Assembly: GCA_023389575.1 (NCBI GenBank)
Contig: JAEWEG010000010.1
Location: 38,543-102,542 of the forward strand
DNA length: 64,000 nt
Direction of reading: 5' to 3'
Source of the DNA: Chloroflexota bacterium
GTDB taxonomy: Bacteria; Chloroflexota; Chloroflexia; Thermomicrobiales; UBA6265
Of the stretch, positions 18,212-27,969 are shown piece after piece. Both the position numbers and the translations under genes were made by a program. Position 1 is the first letter of the stretch. Each line of letters starts with the position of its first letter. The notes beneath the pieces are model-generated. The model did not search any database and had not been told where the DNA came from. It worked only from the letters and a program-made list of their open reading frames with translations.

Positions 18212-19818
18212 GTTGGCGCCTCCCCCCGCGCGCGGTGCCGGTCGAGGCCGAGGGTGGCGAGGGCCGACAGGGCGATCAGCAACAGGGCTGGGGCCGCCGC
18301 CTGTCCCAGCGCGTAGTCGTCGGTGGCCGACCAGATTTCGGTGGCCAGCGTGTGATAGCCGGTGGGGGCGAGCAACAGGACGATGGGGAGTTCCTTCATG
18401 GCACCCAGGAAAACCAGCACCGCGCCGGTGGTGATGCCGGGCCACGCCAGCGGCAGGGTAATCCGCGTCACCGTGCGGAGACCGGACGCACCGAGTAGTC
18501 GTGATGCGTGCTCCAGGGCCGGGTTGATCTGCAGCAGCGATGATTTTACCGCGCCCACGCCGTGTGGCAGGAACCGGATGACCATGGCCATCACCAGGAA
18601 GGTGAGGGTCTGGTACAGCGCGGGCAGGTAGCGGGCCCCCACGAAGACGAACGCCAGCGCGATGACGATGCCGGGCAGGGCAAAGCCGAGATAGCTGAGC
18701 CGTTCCAGGATCGTCGCCAAACGCCCTCGATATCGAACCGCCAGTACCGCGATGGGGTAGGCCGCGACGATGACGCCGATGGCGGCGAACAGGCCGATGG
18801 TGAGTGACCCGGTGATTGCCGCCGGCAGCCGCTCGAGCCGATGCCCCGCCGACGCGCCGGTGCTGATCCAGTACAGGAACATGCCGACCGGCGCGCCGAT
18901 TCCGGCCAGCGCGACCCCGGCGCACCAGGCGAACGCCACCCAGCGCCAGGGGCCGAGCCGGTATCGCCGGGGCGACCGGGAAACTCCCGTTCCCACCCGG
19001 TAGAGCGCGGCCCGCTGTTGCACGCGGTACTCCCCGATCAGCACCGTGATGGCCAGGAAGACGAGGATCAACCCGAGCGCGGCCGCCAGCGAGCGATCGA
19101 ACGCGGCGCGGTACTGGGTGTAGATGGTGCGGGTGAACGTTTCGTACCGCAGCATCGTCACGACCCCGAAATCGGAGATGGTGTACAGGCTGACCAGGAG
19201 CAGGCCGCCGCCGATGGACGGCCGTAACTGGGGAAGCACGCAGCGGAAGAACGTGCCGGTCGGGCCAACCCCCAGCGTCGCGCTGGCGTCCTCCAGCCCT
19301 GGGTCGAGGCCTCGCAGCGCCCCGCGCACGGAGAGGAAGACGTAGGGATAGGTGAACAGCGACAGCACTAGCCAGGCTCCAGTGAACCCGTAAATGGTGG
19401 GGAAGCTGGGCAACCCGGCGGTGGCCAGCCAGTCCTGGGCGAATCCTCGTGGTCCCAGGAGGCCGATCAGGGCCACCGCCCCGGCATAGGACGGGATCAC
19501 CAGTGGCAGGGGGAGCACCATGTTCCAGAACCGGCGTCCGGGCAGGTCGGTGCGGGTGGTGAGCCAGGCGAGAGGGACCGCGAGGAGCGTGGTGGTGGCG
19601 GCGACCGCGACCGCCAGGCGAACGGTGTTCCACAGGGTGTCAGCCGTTCGGGCCCGGAACACCAGCGGTTGCACCTGTTCCCAGGCGTCGGCGGTGCGGA
19701 TGGCGAGGTAGACGAACGGCGCCAGCATGCCCACGCACACGATGAGGGCGGGTATAACGAGCGTGGGCGGTGGCCACGAGGACCACCGCCTGGACGGGCG
19801 AGCCAGCATCAACGCCAT
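18208..19818 (-). CDS. fbpB: Ferric iron ABC transporter permease (fused two-domain)
   Basis: A 536-residue permease made of two homologous halves, the FbpB/SfuB arrangement. Each half has an EAA loop for ATPase docking: LEDASATLGVGPTGTFFRCV and LEHASRLLGASGLRTVTRIT. About 12 hydrophobic segments. It lies between the binding protein (46 bp upstream) and the ATPase (4-bp overlap), giving a complete importer. Confidence 0.92.
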   Translation of the reverse strand: MALMLARPSRRWSSWPPPTLVIPALIVCVGMLAPFVYLAIRTADAWEQVQPLVFRARTADTLWNTVRLAVAVAATTTLLAVPLAWLTTRTDLPGRRFWNMVLPLPLVIPSYAGAVALIGLLGPRGFAQDWLATAGLPSFPTIYGFTGAWLVLSLFTYPYVFLSVRGALRGLDPGLEDASATLGVGPTGTFFRCVLPQLRPSIGGGLLLVSLYTISDFGVVTMLRYETFTRTIYTQYRAAFDRSLAAALGLILVFLAITVLIGEYRVQQRAALYRVGTGVSRSPRRYRLGPWRWVAFAWCAGVALAGIGAPVGMFLYWISTGASAGHRLERLPAAITGSLTIGLFAAIGVIVAAYPIAVLAVRYRGRLATILERLSYLGFALPGIVIALAFVFVGARYLPALYQTLTFLVMAMVIRFLPHGVGAVKSSLLQINPALEHASRLLGASGLRTVTRITLPLAWPGITTGAVLVFLGAMKELPIVLLLAPTGYHTLATEIWSATDDYALGQAAAPALLLIALSALATLGLDRHRARGEAPT

Positions 19819-19864
19819 GCCTGTCGCCTGGGAACGGGTTTGACGCGAGTTGAGACGAGCGACA

Positions 19865-20914
19865 CTAGATCAGGCCCACCTCGGTCAGCAACTGGATGGT
19901 GCCGGCCAGGTCGTCGAGATCGGTGAGGTCGATGTCGGGGGTCTCGAACGTTTCCAGCGGCGGGAGTTCGTCGATGGCGGTCACCCCGGCGGCCAGCGGA
20001 TACTCGCTGGTTTCCTCGGCGAAATAGGTCTGGGCCTCCTCACCGAGCAGGTAGTCGATGACCGCGATGGCGGCGTCTTCCTGGTCACTTCCGGCGATGA
20101 CTCCGGCCCCGGCCACGTTGATCAGCGAGCCGAGGTCGCCATCCGGGAAGTAGTAGTTCTCGGCGGCAATCTCCGGGTTCTCCTCGCGGGCCTGGTACAG
20201 GTAGTAATGGTTCACCAGGCCAATCGCGACTTCCTCGTTGGCGACGGCGTCGCGGATTTGGCCGTTGCCTTCGTAGGTTTCGGTGCCAGCCTCGATCATC
20301 GCTTCCAGCCAGGCGCGGGCGGCGTCCTCGCCTTCAACCACCCGGAGGGCCGTGACGAAGGTCTGGAACGACGCGTTGGTCGGTGCCCAGGCGATGGAGC
20401 CGACGTCGGCGGTGGGTAATTCCGCGATGGTGGCTGGCAACGTGGCCGGATCGGTGACGTTGGGGTTGTAGACGAGCACGCGGGCGCGGCCGGAGAGTCC
20501 GACCCAGAGCCCGTCTGGCGAGCGGAAGCGCGCGTCGACCCGGTCGAGCGTCTCGCTGGGCAGCGCGGCCAGCCGCCCTTCCTTCGCCAGCGCCCCGAGC
20601 GACCCAGCATCCTGGCCGAAGTAGAGCCCCGCCGGCGAGTTGCCGCCCTCTTCGAGGATCTGGGCGGCCAGTTCGGCGGTATTGCCGTAGCGCACATCCA
20701 GGGTCAGACCGGTGGCGGCTTCGATATCGGGAATCAGGGCCCCGATCAGGGCTTCGTTTCGCCCGCAGTAGACCACCAGGGTCCCGCCGGCGACCGCCAC
20801 CGGGCTGGACTCCTGCGCGGCGATGCCCGCCGGCATGCCCATCGCGAGCCCCGCGACGCCAAGCGATGCGCCCTGTACTACCTTGCGACGTGTGGTCCCC
20901 GTGCTCATGCTCAT
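19865..20914 (-). CDS. fbpA: Iron(III) ABC transporter substrate-binding protein
   Basis: A 349-residue binding protein with a Tat-type signal (TTRRKVVQGASLGVAG, residues about 7-22), so it appears to be exported folded; no lipobox cysteine is evident. The body begins LVVYCGRNEALI and carries the tyrosine cluster NHYYLYQ and ENYYFPDG (about residues 235-260) that binds Fe3+ in FbpA/FutA proteins. The ATG at 20914 has GGGGAG upstream; a second ATG lies two codons in. First gene of the operon; iron-responsive control is likely but the repressor is not identified. Confidence 0.92.
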   Translation of the reverse strand: MSMSTGTTRRKVVQGASLGVAGLAMGMPAGIAAQESSPVAVAGGTLVVYCGRNEALIGALIPDIEAATGLTLDVRYGNTAELAAQILEEGGNSPAGLYFGQDAGSLGALAKEGRLAALPSETLDRVDARFRSPDGLWVGLSGRARVLVYNPNVTDPATLPATIAELPTADVGSIAWAPTNASFQTFVTALRVVEGEDAARAWLEAMIEAGTETYEGNGQIRDAVANEEVAIGLVNHYYLYQAREENPEIAAENYYFPDGDLGSLINVAGAGVIAGSDQEDAAIAVIDYLLGEEAQTYFAEETSEYPLAAGVTAIDELPPLETFETPDIDLTDLDDLAGTIQLLTEVGLI

Positions 20915-20934
20915 GGTTCTCCCCGGTAGAGATA

Positions 20935-20971
20935 TCTGACTAATCCGATCAATTAAGTAGGTTTTATCAGA
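20935..20971 (-). promoter_or_regulatory. Candidate promoter/operator of the iron importer operon
   Basis: An AT-rich island in GC-rich DNA, 21-57 bp upstream of the fbpA start, with an imperfect inverted repeat (TCTGACTAA and TTATCAGA). The placement suits an iron-dependent repressor, but it does not match a Fur or IdeR consensus well. Confidence 0.25.
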
Positions 20972-21012
20972 CAGCGGCACCCAGTACAAGACCAGGCCTC
21001 GGAATTGCGCCG

Positions 21013-21198
21013 TTGTGGTCGCAATTTGGGGGATTTCGTGGCGCGGCTGCCCTCTTGATTCTCGGCGCCATCGCCGTGGTGTCGGCGCATGAAGGTTCCG
21101 CGATCGGGATCGTCGGTCTGGTCGCATTCGTGGGGTGGGTTGTGTGGCTGGCGACGACCAGCGTGCGCCTGCTCCGCTCGGAAGGCGCCGCGGTCTGA
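21013..21198 (+). CDS. Possible small two-helix membrane protein
   Basis: A 61-residue frame from a TTG, with two hydrophobic segments (ALLILGAIAVVSA and IGIVGLVAFVGWVVWLATT) and a basic C-terminal end. The amphiphilic layout looks like a real small membrane protein, divergent from the iron operon, and a terminator hairpin follows 46 bp downstream. No convincing ribosome-binding site or family was seen, so it stays tentative. Confidence 0.4.
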   Translation: MWSQFGGFRGAAALLILGAIAVVSAHEGSAIGIVGLVAFVGWVVWLATTSVRLLRSEGAAV

Positions 21199-21244
21199 GC
21201 CCTCGCCCGGGACGTGACCCCATCCTGATTTACCAATGGACATT

Positions 21245-21280
21245 GACACCACCCGGCCCGATATCGCGCCGGGTGGTGTC
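21245..21280. terminator. Terminator hairpin 1 of a tandem pair
   Basis: A perfect 13-bp stem (GACACCACCCGGC and complement) with a 10-nt loop, downstream of the small membrane ORF. It probably ends plus-strand transcription and backs up the next hairpin on the minus strand. Confidence 0.65.
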
Positions 21281-21300
21281 GTATTCAGGTGAGAAACGCA

Positions 21301-21335
21301 ACGAGGGCAGGTGACCCCCGGCCACCTGCCCTCGT
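21301..21335. terminator. Terminator hairpin 2 of a tandem pair
   Basis: A perfect 13-bp stem (ACGAGGGCAGGTG and complement) with a 9-nt loop, 31 bp beyond the stop of the giant surface protein gene on the minus strand. Confidence 0.7.
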
Positions 21336-21366
21336 CCCAGCGATCAGTCCGCGACGGACGCCCGGA

Positions 21367-24300
21367 TCAGGTCCGGGTCGTCTCCCGCCGGGTCAGCCCC
21401 GCCGCCATCGCCAGCACGGCCGCCAGCGCCGCCAGCAGGCCCGCCAGCCCGGTCGGCGTCGCCTGTCCCTGTCCGGTCTCCGGCAGCGAGGTCACCACCT
21501 CATCGACGGGCGACGCGGCTGGATCGGTAGACTCTGGCGTGACCGGAGCCGGCTCGGCCACCGTCTCCACCGTTACCCGGCTTGTGTCCGACTGGAGCGC
21601 GCAGGCATCCTCGGCTGCCTGCAGGAAAGTCAGCGTATCGTCATCCGGCTCGCACGTCGGGTCGATCGCCACCGCGACCGCCTCGTTGGCCACCTGCCCG
21701 GCCGTCACGTCGCCGGGCGTCACCTCGTAGGTGGCGGTCACCGTCACCGACTCACCGCGCGGGAGCGTCCCGATGAGACCGTCCGGATACGCCTCATCCC
21801 AGACGAGCCCCAGGAGGGGATCGTCGATCGTCACGTCATCCAGCCCCACGTTGCCGGTGTTGGTCACCACGAAGGTGTAGGTCAGCGTCGCGCCTTCCTT
21901 GACTGGTTCGGCGGGCTCAACCGTCTTCTCGATCGCCAGGCCGACCTCGACCGCGCGCATCGTCACCGTCGCGCTGGCCGATGCCTCGACCGTCTGCATC
22001 GGGTCCGTCTGGATGAAGCTGAAGGTCCGTGCCTGGGGCTGGCTATCCGCCGGAGCCGCCCGGAACGTCGCCGACACCGACACATGGTTGGTGTAGCTGC
22101 CCGCCAGCAGGTGGGCCTCGGTCAGTTCGGTGCTGGCCGTGCATTCCACGACCGCATCCGGCACCAGGGTGTCTGGCATGGTCCCGCAGTCGATGGTGTT
22201 CGCTCCCGGATCGTGTACCTCGACATCGGAAAGCGTGACATTGCCGATGTTGGTGACCGTAATCGCATAGGTGACGATATCCCCAGCATCCAGATCAGTG
22301 GTCGCCGAGGTGACCGTCTTGGTGACGGCGATGTCTGGCTGCTGGAGGATGGAGATGGTCGCCGTCGCCTCGTTGGAGTTGGCCTGGTCGCTGGTGACCT
22401 GGGCGGTATTCTCGATCGGCGTCCCCGCTTCGAGGTCGTTCTGGTCGATGGCGTACAGAACGGTGCAGGCCACCTCCGCGCCAACGGCGAGCGAGCCCGC
22501 CAGGAGTTGGATGTCGTTGGTCGCGGGATCGCAGTCCAGGGTCGCGACATCAACAGCGGGATCTTGCAGCATCACGCTGGTCAGGGTCACGTTGCCGGTG
22601 TTCTGGATGACGAACGTGTAGGTCACATCGCCTGGCGTATCGACAGTTGCTGGCTCGACCGCCTTCTCGAGCGTCATCGCCGGTCGCTGCTCGATGGATA
22701 CCGTCGCCGATGACTCGTTTGAGTCCACCTGGTTGCTCGTCACCTGGGCTGTGGTGGTGAGCGCCGTTCCGGCGTCGATGTCGTCCTGATCGATCGCGTA
22801 CGCGGCGGTGCAGGTCACTTCCTCTCCCGCGTCAAGGACTCCCGGCACTGGCTGCACGCCATCCGACGGATCGCAGTCGAGCAGGGCGTGATCCACCAGC
22901 GACGCCGCCAGCTCCACGCCATTGACGCTCGCGCTTCCGCCGTTGGCAATCACGAAGGTGAAGACCACCTCGCCCGGCGCGTCCACGGAGGACGGGTCCA
23001 CCGAGACCACCAGGCTCAGCCCATCCACCGGTACGATGGTGAGCGTGGCGGATGATTCCGCCGAATCCACCTGATCGCTGGTGACCTGAGCGGTATTGAC
23101 GATGGGCTGTCGAAGGTTGAACTGATCCTGGTCGATCTCATGCGGTGCCGTGCAGGTCACCGCATCCGAGCCCACCTCCAGCGTGGATGGCACGTCCTGA
23201 GTCCCGTCCGCCGGGCCGCAGTCCACCGCCGCCAGATCGATCGCCGGATCGACAAGCGCCACGTTGGTCAACGTCACGTTGCCGGTGTTCTGGATGACGA
23301 ATGTGTAGTTCACGGTTCCGGGTGTATCGACCGTCACCGGGTCCACCGTCTTGCTCAGGGACAGTCCGGGCTGCTGGACGATGGAGACCGTGACGCTTGA
23401 CTCATTCGACGCGACCTGGTCGCTGGTGACCCGGGCCGTATTGGCGATGGCCGTTCCGGAATCGATCTGATTCTGGCTGACCGCGTACGGAACGGTACAC
23501 GTCACCGGATCGGAACTCGCCGCGAGGTTGGCGGGGAGCGGTTGCACGCCATCCGCGTTCGGATCGCAGTCAACCCGCGTGGGATCGGCCAGCGAGAGGG
23601 TCATCGCCACCCCGGTCAGCGAGAGGTTGCCGGTGTTCTGGATCGTGAAGCTGAACATTACCTCGCCCGGGGCGTTCAGGGATGCCGGAGCGACCGAGGA
23701 TTCCAGCGTCACCACCGGTCTTGATTTCACCGTGGTAACCGTGACAGCGGCGTCATCCTCGACCGCCTGGTCGTCCGCGCCACCCGTGCCCTCGGCCCGC
23801 GCCGTGTTGGTGAACGATCCGGTCTGGATGTCGTCCTCGGAGATCTCGTGACTCGCCGTGCAGGTCAGCTCCTCGCCCGTCGCGAGAACGCCGCCCGGCG
23901 CGTTCTCGCAGTCGAGGTCGGCGACGAGCGGGTCCGTGACCGAGATGTTCGCCAGCGGCACGTTGCCGCCGTTGGCGACCACGACCTCGTAGGTCACGAC
24001 GTCGTGGAGATCGAGATCGCTGCTCGCCGAGGTGACGGTCTTGGTCACCACCAGCCGCGGGCAGTCCGGGGTCGTCAGGTTCACCGTCCAGGTCGCGGTG
24101 AGGACATCGACCCGTTGCCATTCGCCTGGAAGCGGGTCGGGCCAGGCGGCGCCGGTTGGATCGAGGGTGGCGGTGATGACGACGGTCTGGCCGGGGGTGT
24201 AGGGGCCGGCGGGGTCGGCGGCGTAGGTGACGCCGCCGCCGTCGGCTGGGAGCGCGAGGGTTGGGCTGCCGGGCTGGCCGTCGAGGCAACTGGCCTGGGT

Positions 24301-26475
24301 GACCTGGGGCGGTTGGAGGTCGGCTGTGGCGCACGAGTTCACCACGATCGACACCGTGGCCGTGGCCGTGGCGCCGTCCACGGTCCAGACGGCCGAGTCC
24401 AGGCTGCCCCAGCCGGTGAATCCGGTCATGGTGGCGGTGATCGCCAGGTCCCCACCGGTGGTCAGGGCTTCGGCCAGCTCGGGCTCATACGCGTATGCGA
24501 CGCCATCGGGCGGCGTGGGATCGAAGGCGGGTGGGGTGTGGACGCCGTTGAGGCAGGAACCGGGAGTGGGAGCGGGCAGCACGGGCGTGACCGTGGGGCA
24601 GTCGATGGTGAGAGTGACGGTGTTGGAGGCGATACTCGCGGGCTCGCCATTGATGGCGGTGATGGAGGCGGTGTTGGCGTGCGATCCGCCGCAATGGTCG
24701 GGCGCCATGTAGACGGAACTGATCTGGGCGCCGGCCTGGTAGCCGCCGGAGGCGCCGGGCTGGACCAGGACGGTGCAGTTGATGCCGGTGCGGCTTGGGT
24801 TCGGACAGGGAAAGAGTGCCTGGGACCTGCCGTGGCCGCCCACGAAGAAGGGGAAGGGGAACTCGTCCTCAAGGGTGATGGTGGCGGCGGGGCCGCCCGT
24901 ATGGTGGACTTCCACATACCAGGAGAACGAGTCTCCTGGGGCGACGGTGATGTCGCCCGTGCGCAACGCACCGTTGATGATGGCGCCCTTGGTGATCGTG
25001 AAGCAGGGCGGAGCCACGATGGTGATGGTGGCAGTGGCATCATTGCCGCTCACCGTCCAGATGTTCGAATCCACGTCGCCCCAGGGAATGCCAGGATACT
25101 TCATGGCGGTCATGGTCACCTCGCCGCCGGTGCTAAGCAGGTCATATGGGTCCGGCGAAAAGTGGTAGGCCTGGATGCCTTCGGACTGGGCGGTGGTTTG
25201 GGCGGTGAACGTGGCGGCGGTAAACACGCCGTCGACGCAGGAGCCATCGGTGACCGTGGGCAGCCATGGCTGGGCGGTGGGCGTGGTGACCGGCAATTCC
25301 GGCGCCAGCACCTCAGCCCTGGCGGTGTCCGTCACCGGATCGGCCGCAAGGACACTCGTTGCGGTCACTGACGCCTCGTTCACCAGCGTTTGACCACCAT
25401 CGGCCAGCGTCAGCGGCGTGGTGCCGGTACAAGTGATGGCCGCCGCATCCTCGGCTATCGACGCGATCACAGTCTGGAACCCCGCCGTCCGCGGATCGCA
25501 GTCCAGGTCGGCCACCGTATTATCGACCACCGTCACATCCGTCAGCGCGCCTTCTCCGGTGTTGGTCACCACCACCGACCACTCCACCAACCCGAACGGA
25601 TGCTCCACCGACGGCGCCAGGTACTCGCCCGATTTCTCAAGGGTCACCGTCCCGGTCACGGGCAGCACCATCAGCGACGTGGCGGCCCCGCCCAATAGAT
25701 CACTTGACCACGACGCGACCACGTGGTAAAGGCTCGCGGTCCCCACGAAAACCAAGCCAAACGCCGCCTGATCCGACACCGTAAATGTCACCGTGAAGGT
25801 CGCCGCGTATTCCCCCGTCGCCACGACGATAGGCGAGAGGTAGAGGCCTTGTCTGTTGCGTGTAGGGTTGGTGCTGTACGCAATCGGTCCCAGATTGAGA
25901 TTGGACGAACTCACCACGTAGGTGGCCCCCGGGGCCGCCTCGACCGGTTCCAGGAACTCAAGGGGATAGCTATCCCCAAACTCCAAGACCGCCCCCGCTG
26001 GCGCGCTGCCTTTGATCGTGATCGTGAACGTCACCTCCTGGCCTGGAGCTGGCCTGTTATCGTCCACCGCCTTCGTCACCGTTCCGGTCGCGTCAGTGGA
26101 CTGGATGCTCATCCCCCGCTGCATCATCTCTGGCTCGGTGGTTGGAGTACCCTCGTCCGGCTCAGGCGGCAAGGCCCCTTCGGTTGGCGTTGGGACCACC
26201 TCTTCCGGAGCGGGGGTCGGTGACGGTGGCGGGTCGGTTGCCGGTGGCGGGCCGGTAACGGGCTCGGTGGCCTCCTCGGTTGCCGCGGGCTCCTCCGTTG
26301 CCCCAGATCCTGCATTCCCCTCCGGCTCTTCGGATGTCGAGGGTTCAGTCGGCCCCCCAGACTCAGGCGTCGCTTGCGATGCGGCGTTGAGTCCCATCGC
26401 CGGAACCAGCATGCCCAGCAGTAGCAGTGCTATCGCCAGCCGATACAACCCAGGTACCTGCGTCCGTCGAATCAT
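21367..26475 (-). CDS. Giant LPXTG-anchored surface protein with DUF11-type repeats
   Basis: A 1,702-residue secreted protein. It has an N-terminal signal peptide (LAIALLLLGMLVPAMGLNA), then about 100 residues of Pro/Thr/Glu-rich linker. A DUF11-type domain (about residue 270) is followed by a region with three related units opening SCVDGV, SCLNGV and SCLDGQ, then seven successive DUF11-type beta-sandwich repeats marked by VTKTVTSA / ANGGNVPL / QNTGNVTL motifs. The C-terminus has LPETG (about residue 1664), a hydrophobic span and a basic tail (TRRETTRT), the sortase sorting signal. The ATG at 26475 was chosen because it begins the signal peptide and has GGAAGGGA upstream. Adhesion or surface-layer roles are plausible but unproven. 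No sortase gene is in the window. Confidence 0.88.
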   Translation of the reverse strand: MIRRTQVPGLYRLAIALLLLGMLVPAMGLNAASQATPESGGPTEPSTSEEPEGNAGSGATEEPAATEEATEPVTGPPPATDPPPSPTPAPEEVVPTPTEGALPPEPDEGTPTTEPEMMQRGMSIQSTDATGTVTKAVDDNRPAPGQEVTFTITIKGSAPAGAVLEFGDSYPLEFLEPVEAAPGATYVVSSSNLNLGPIAYSTNPTRNRQGLYLSPIVVATGEYAATFTVTFTVSDQAAFGLVFVGTASLYHVVASWSSDLLGGAATSLMVLPVTGTVTLEKSGEYLAPSVEHPFGLVEWSVVVTNTGEGALTDVTVVDNTVADLDCDPRTAGFQTVIASIAEDAAAITCTGTTPLTLADGGQTLVNEASVTATSVLAADPVTDTARAEVLAPELPVTTPTAQPWLPTVTDGSCVDGVFTAATFTAQTTAQSEGIQAYHFSPDPYDLLSTGGEVTMTAMKYPGIPWGDVDSNIWTVSGNDATATITIVAPPCFTITKGAIINGALRTGDITVAPGDSFSWYVEVHHTGGPAATITLEDEFPFPFFVGGHGRSQALFPCPNPSRTGINCTVLVQPGASGGYQAGAQISSVYMAPDHCGGSHANTASITAINGEPASIASNTVTLTIDCPTVTPVLPAPTPGSCLNGVHTPPAFDPTPPDGVAYAYEPELAEALTTGGDLAITATMTGFTGWGSLDSAVWTVDGATATATVSIVVNSCATADLQPPQVTQASCLDGQPGSPTLALPADGGGVTYAADPAGPYTPGQTVVITATLDPTGAAWPDPLPGEWQRVDVLTATWTVNLTTPDCPRLVVTKTVTSASSDLDLHDVVTYEVVVANGGNVPLANISVTDPLVADLDCENAPGGVLATGEELTCTASHEISEDDIQTGSFTNTARAEGTGGADDQAVEDDAAVTVTTVKSRPVVTLESSVAPASLNAPGEVMFSFTIQNTGNLSLTGVAMTLSLADPTRVDCDPNADGVQPLPANLAASSDPVTCTVPYAVSQNQIDSGTAIANTARVTSDQVASNESSVTVSIVQQPGLSLSKTVDPVTVDTPGTVNYTFVIQNTGNVTLTNVALVDPAIDLAAVDCGPADGTQDVPSTLEVGSDAVTCTAPHEIDQDQFNLRQPIVNTAQVTSDQVDSAESSATLTIVPVDGLSLVVSVDPSSVDAPGEVVFTFVIANGGSASVNGVELAASLVDHALLDCDPSDGVQPVPGVLDAGEEVTCTAAYAIDQDDIDAGTALTTTAQVTSNQVDSNESSATVSIEQRPAMTLEKAVEPATVDTPGDVTYTFVIQNTGNVTLTSVMLQDPAVDVATLDCDPATNDIQLLAGSLAVGAEVACTVLYAIDQNDLEAGTPIENTAQVTSDQANSNEATATISILQQPDIAVTKTVTSATTDLDAGDIVTYAITVTNIGNVTLSDVEVHDPGANTIDCGTMPDTLVPDAVVECTASTELTEAHLLAGSYTNHVSVSATFRAAPADSQPQARTFSFIQTDPMQTVEASASATVTMRAVEVGLAIEKTVEPAEPVKEGATLTYTFVVTNTGNVGLDDVTIDDPLLGLVWDEAYPDGLIGTLPRGESVTVTATYEVTPGDVTAGQVANEAVAVAIDPTCEPDDDTLTFLQAAEDACALQSDTSRVTVETVAEPAPVTPESTDPAASPVDEVVTSLPETGQGQATPTGLAGLLAALAAVLAMAAGLTRRETTRT

Positions 26476-26636
26476 CGCCCAGTTCCCTTCCTGTCGCCTC
26501 TGGTAGAACCAGCAGACGCAGGGTGGCCACCTACGCGAAGCTTCCCTCAGACCCCACGAAACTGGCACTTGGCCCTTGCGCTACTCGCACTCCGGATGCT
26601 TCAAAAAACTATACATAACCAAATATTCCTGAACCC

Positions 26637-26665
26637 AACTTAGAGAAAATGTCCCGCAAAGTCAA
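26637..26665 (-). promoter_or_regulatory. Candidate promoter of the giant surface protein gene
   Basis: Minus-strand TTGACT (26660-26665) and TAAGTT (26637-26642) spaced by 17 bp, inside a conspicuous AT-rich island (about 26595-26690). It would give a leader of roughly 155 nt. The rest of the 306-bp gap (26476-26781) shows no gene. Confidence 0.35.
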
Positions 26666-26781
26666 CTCTTTTGATGGTTCGATACATTCGGGAGATTCCT
26701 GGAGCCGGCGGAGGGGTGATCCAGCGGTCTCGGATTCCGGGGGGCGGGACCAGGCGCGGAGGGTGATTCGGCGTGCGCTTC

Positions 26782-27750
26782 TCAGTCAGCCGGCACATTC
26801 GCCAGGTCGGGTCGAGGACCGCGGAACCGGGCCCACAGTCGCCCGTCGAGCACGGCCATGCCGGCGCCGATGAGGAGCATGCCGAGCAGCTGAATCGCCA
26901 CCAGCGCCTCGTCGAGGAAGAGCGAGCCGAGCAGCAGCGAACTCACGGGGATGAGGAAGGTGACCAGCGAGGTGTTGGTCGCCCCCACGTTGGCCAGCAA
27001 CCGGAAGAAGATCATGTAGGCGATCGCGGTCGAGAACACGGCGAGCGCCAGCACGGAGAGCACCGCGTCCATGTGCCATTCGGCCGTCGCCCAGGGGCGG
27101 TCGACCAGTAGCACCAGCGGCAGCAGGATCACCGTGGCCGCGCACATCTGGCCCCAGGCCAGGAGCAGAGGCGGCTGGCCCTTCATGCGACGACCGTAGA
27201 TGCCGGAGAACGCATACGAGATCGACGCCCCCACGATCGCCAGCCGCGCAAGGCCGCTGCCACTCGCGATGGAGCCGAGATCCTCGCTCATGATCACCAG
27301 CACTCCGGCCATGCCCAGGCCGATGCCGACCGCCTTCGCCGGGTTCATCCGTTCATCGGTGGTCCAGAAGTGCGCCACGATCACCGTGAAGATCGGCACG
27401 GTGGCGGTGAGGATGGCGGCCAGCCCGCTGGAAATGCGGGTTTCGCCCCAGAAGATCAGCGTATAGGGAAGGGCGCTGTTCAACAGGCCCATCACGAAAT
27501 AGGGTTTCCACGCCTCGACCGTCGATGGCACCGGCACGTTTCGGGCCCGGATCACGATGTAGAGGATGGCGGCCGCGATCACCACCCGGCCGAAGACCAC
27601 CGTCAGCGGGCCAATATCCTCAACGGCCACCTTGCCGAAGAAGTACGACCCTCCCCACAGCAGGGCGAGCACGATCAGCAGGAGCCAGTCACGCGAGGTG
27701 ATGGTGAGGCTCGTTCGCTCGCTTGGATCGCTGGGTGAAGAGTGCCTCAT
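26782..27750 (-). CDS. EamA/DMT-family transporter
   Basis: A 322-residue protein with ten hydrophobic segments in two repeats, typical of EamA drug/metabolite exporters: LALLWGGSYFFGKVAVEDIGPL near the N-terminus (about residue 28), and VFSTAIAYMIFFRLLANVGATNTSL plus FLIPVSSLLLGSLFLDEAL in the second half. The start is the ATG at 27750; upstream frame is not conserved in character. Substrate unknown. Its start lies 137 bp from, and divergent to, the ECF-type promoter at 27887. Confidence 0.87.
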   Translation of the reverse strand: MRHSSPSDPSERTSLTITSRDWLLLIVLALLWGGSYFFGKVAVEDIGPLTVVFGRVVIAAAILYIVIRARNVPVPSTVEAWKPYFVMGLLNSALPYTLIFWGETRISSGLAAILTATVPIFTVIVAHFWTTDERMNPAKAVGIGLGMAGVLVIMSEDLGSIASGSGLARLAIVGASISYAFSGIYGRRMKGQPPLLLAWGQMCAATVILLPLVLLVDRPWATAEWHMDAVLSVLALAVFSTAIAYMIFFRLLANVGATNTSLVTFLIPVSSLLLGSLFLDEALVAIQLLGMLLIGAGMAVLDGRLWARFRGPRPDLANVPAD

Positions 27751-27886
27751 GGACTGTCCGTATGGAGGGCGCGGGCGGGCGCGAAGGATCGCGGCTTCCC
27801 TGGCCTGTCGAATTGCCGGTTGCACCGGTTCAACGCCGGTCCGGCCGCGCTGTGAGATCGAATTGACACACACGATCCTGGCCTGG

Positions 27887-27916
27887 TGTCCGAATCGGGG
27901 AGCGGCGTTCGTCGTA
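27887..27916 (+). promoter_or_regulatory. Putative ECF42 promoter 1
   Basis: TGTCCGAATCGGG (27887-27899) and GTTCGTCGTA (27907-27916), start-to-start 20 bp. The same pair at the same spacing recurs at 29206 ahead of the DGPF/ECF42 genes. Published ECF42 promoters have a TGTCGA-like -35 and a CG-rich -10, which this resembles. Confidence 0.65.
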
Positions 27917-27969
27917 AAGGTGAAAGGTGCCCGCGGGGGCGCCACGGCGAACGAAAGGACACCGTGACC

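Noticed and set aside
23848..25371. 507-codon open frame on the plus strand
   Set aside because: Glycine/Arg-rich antisense reading of the repeat-containing surface protein gene.
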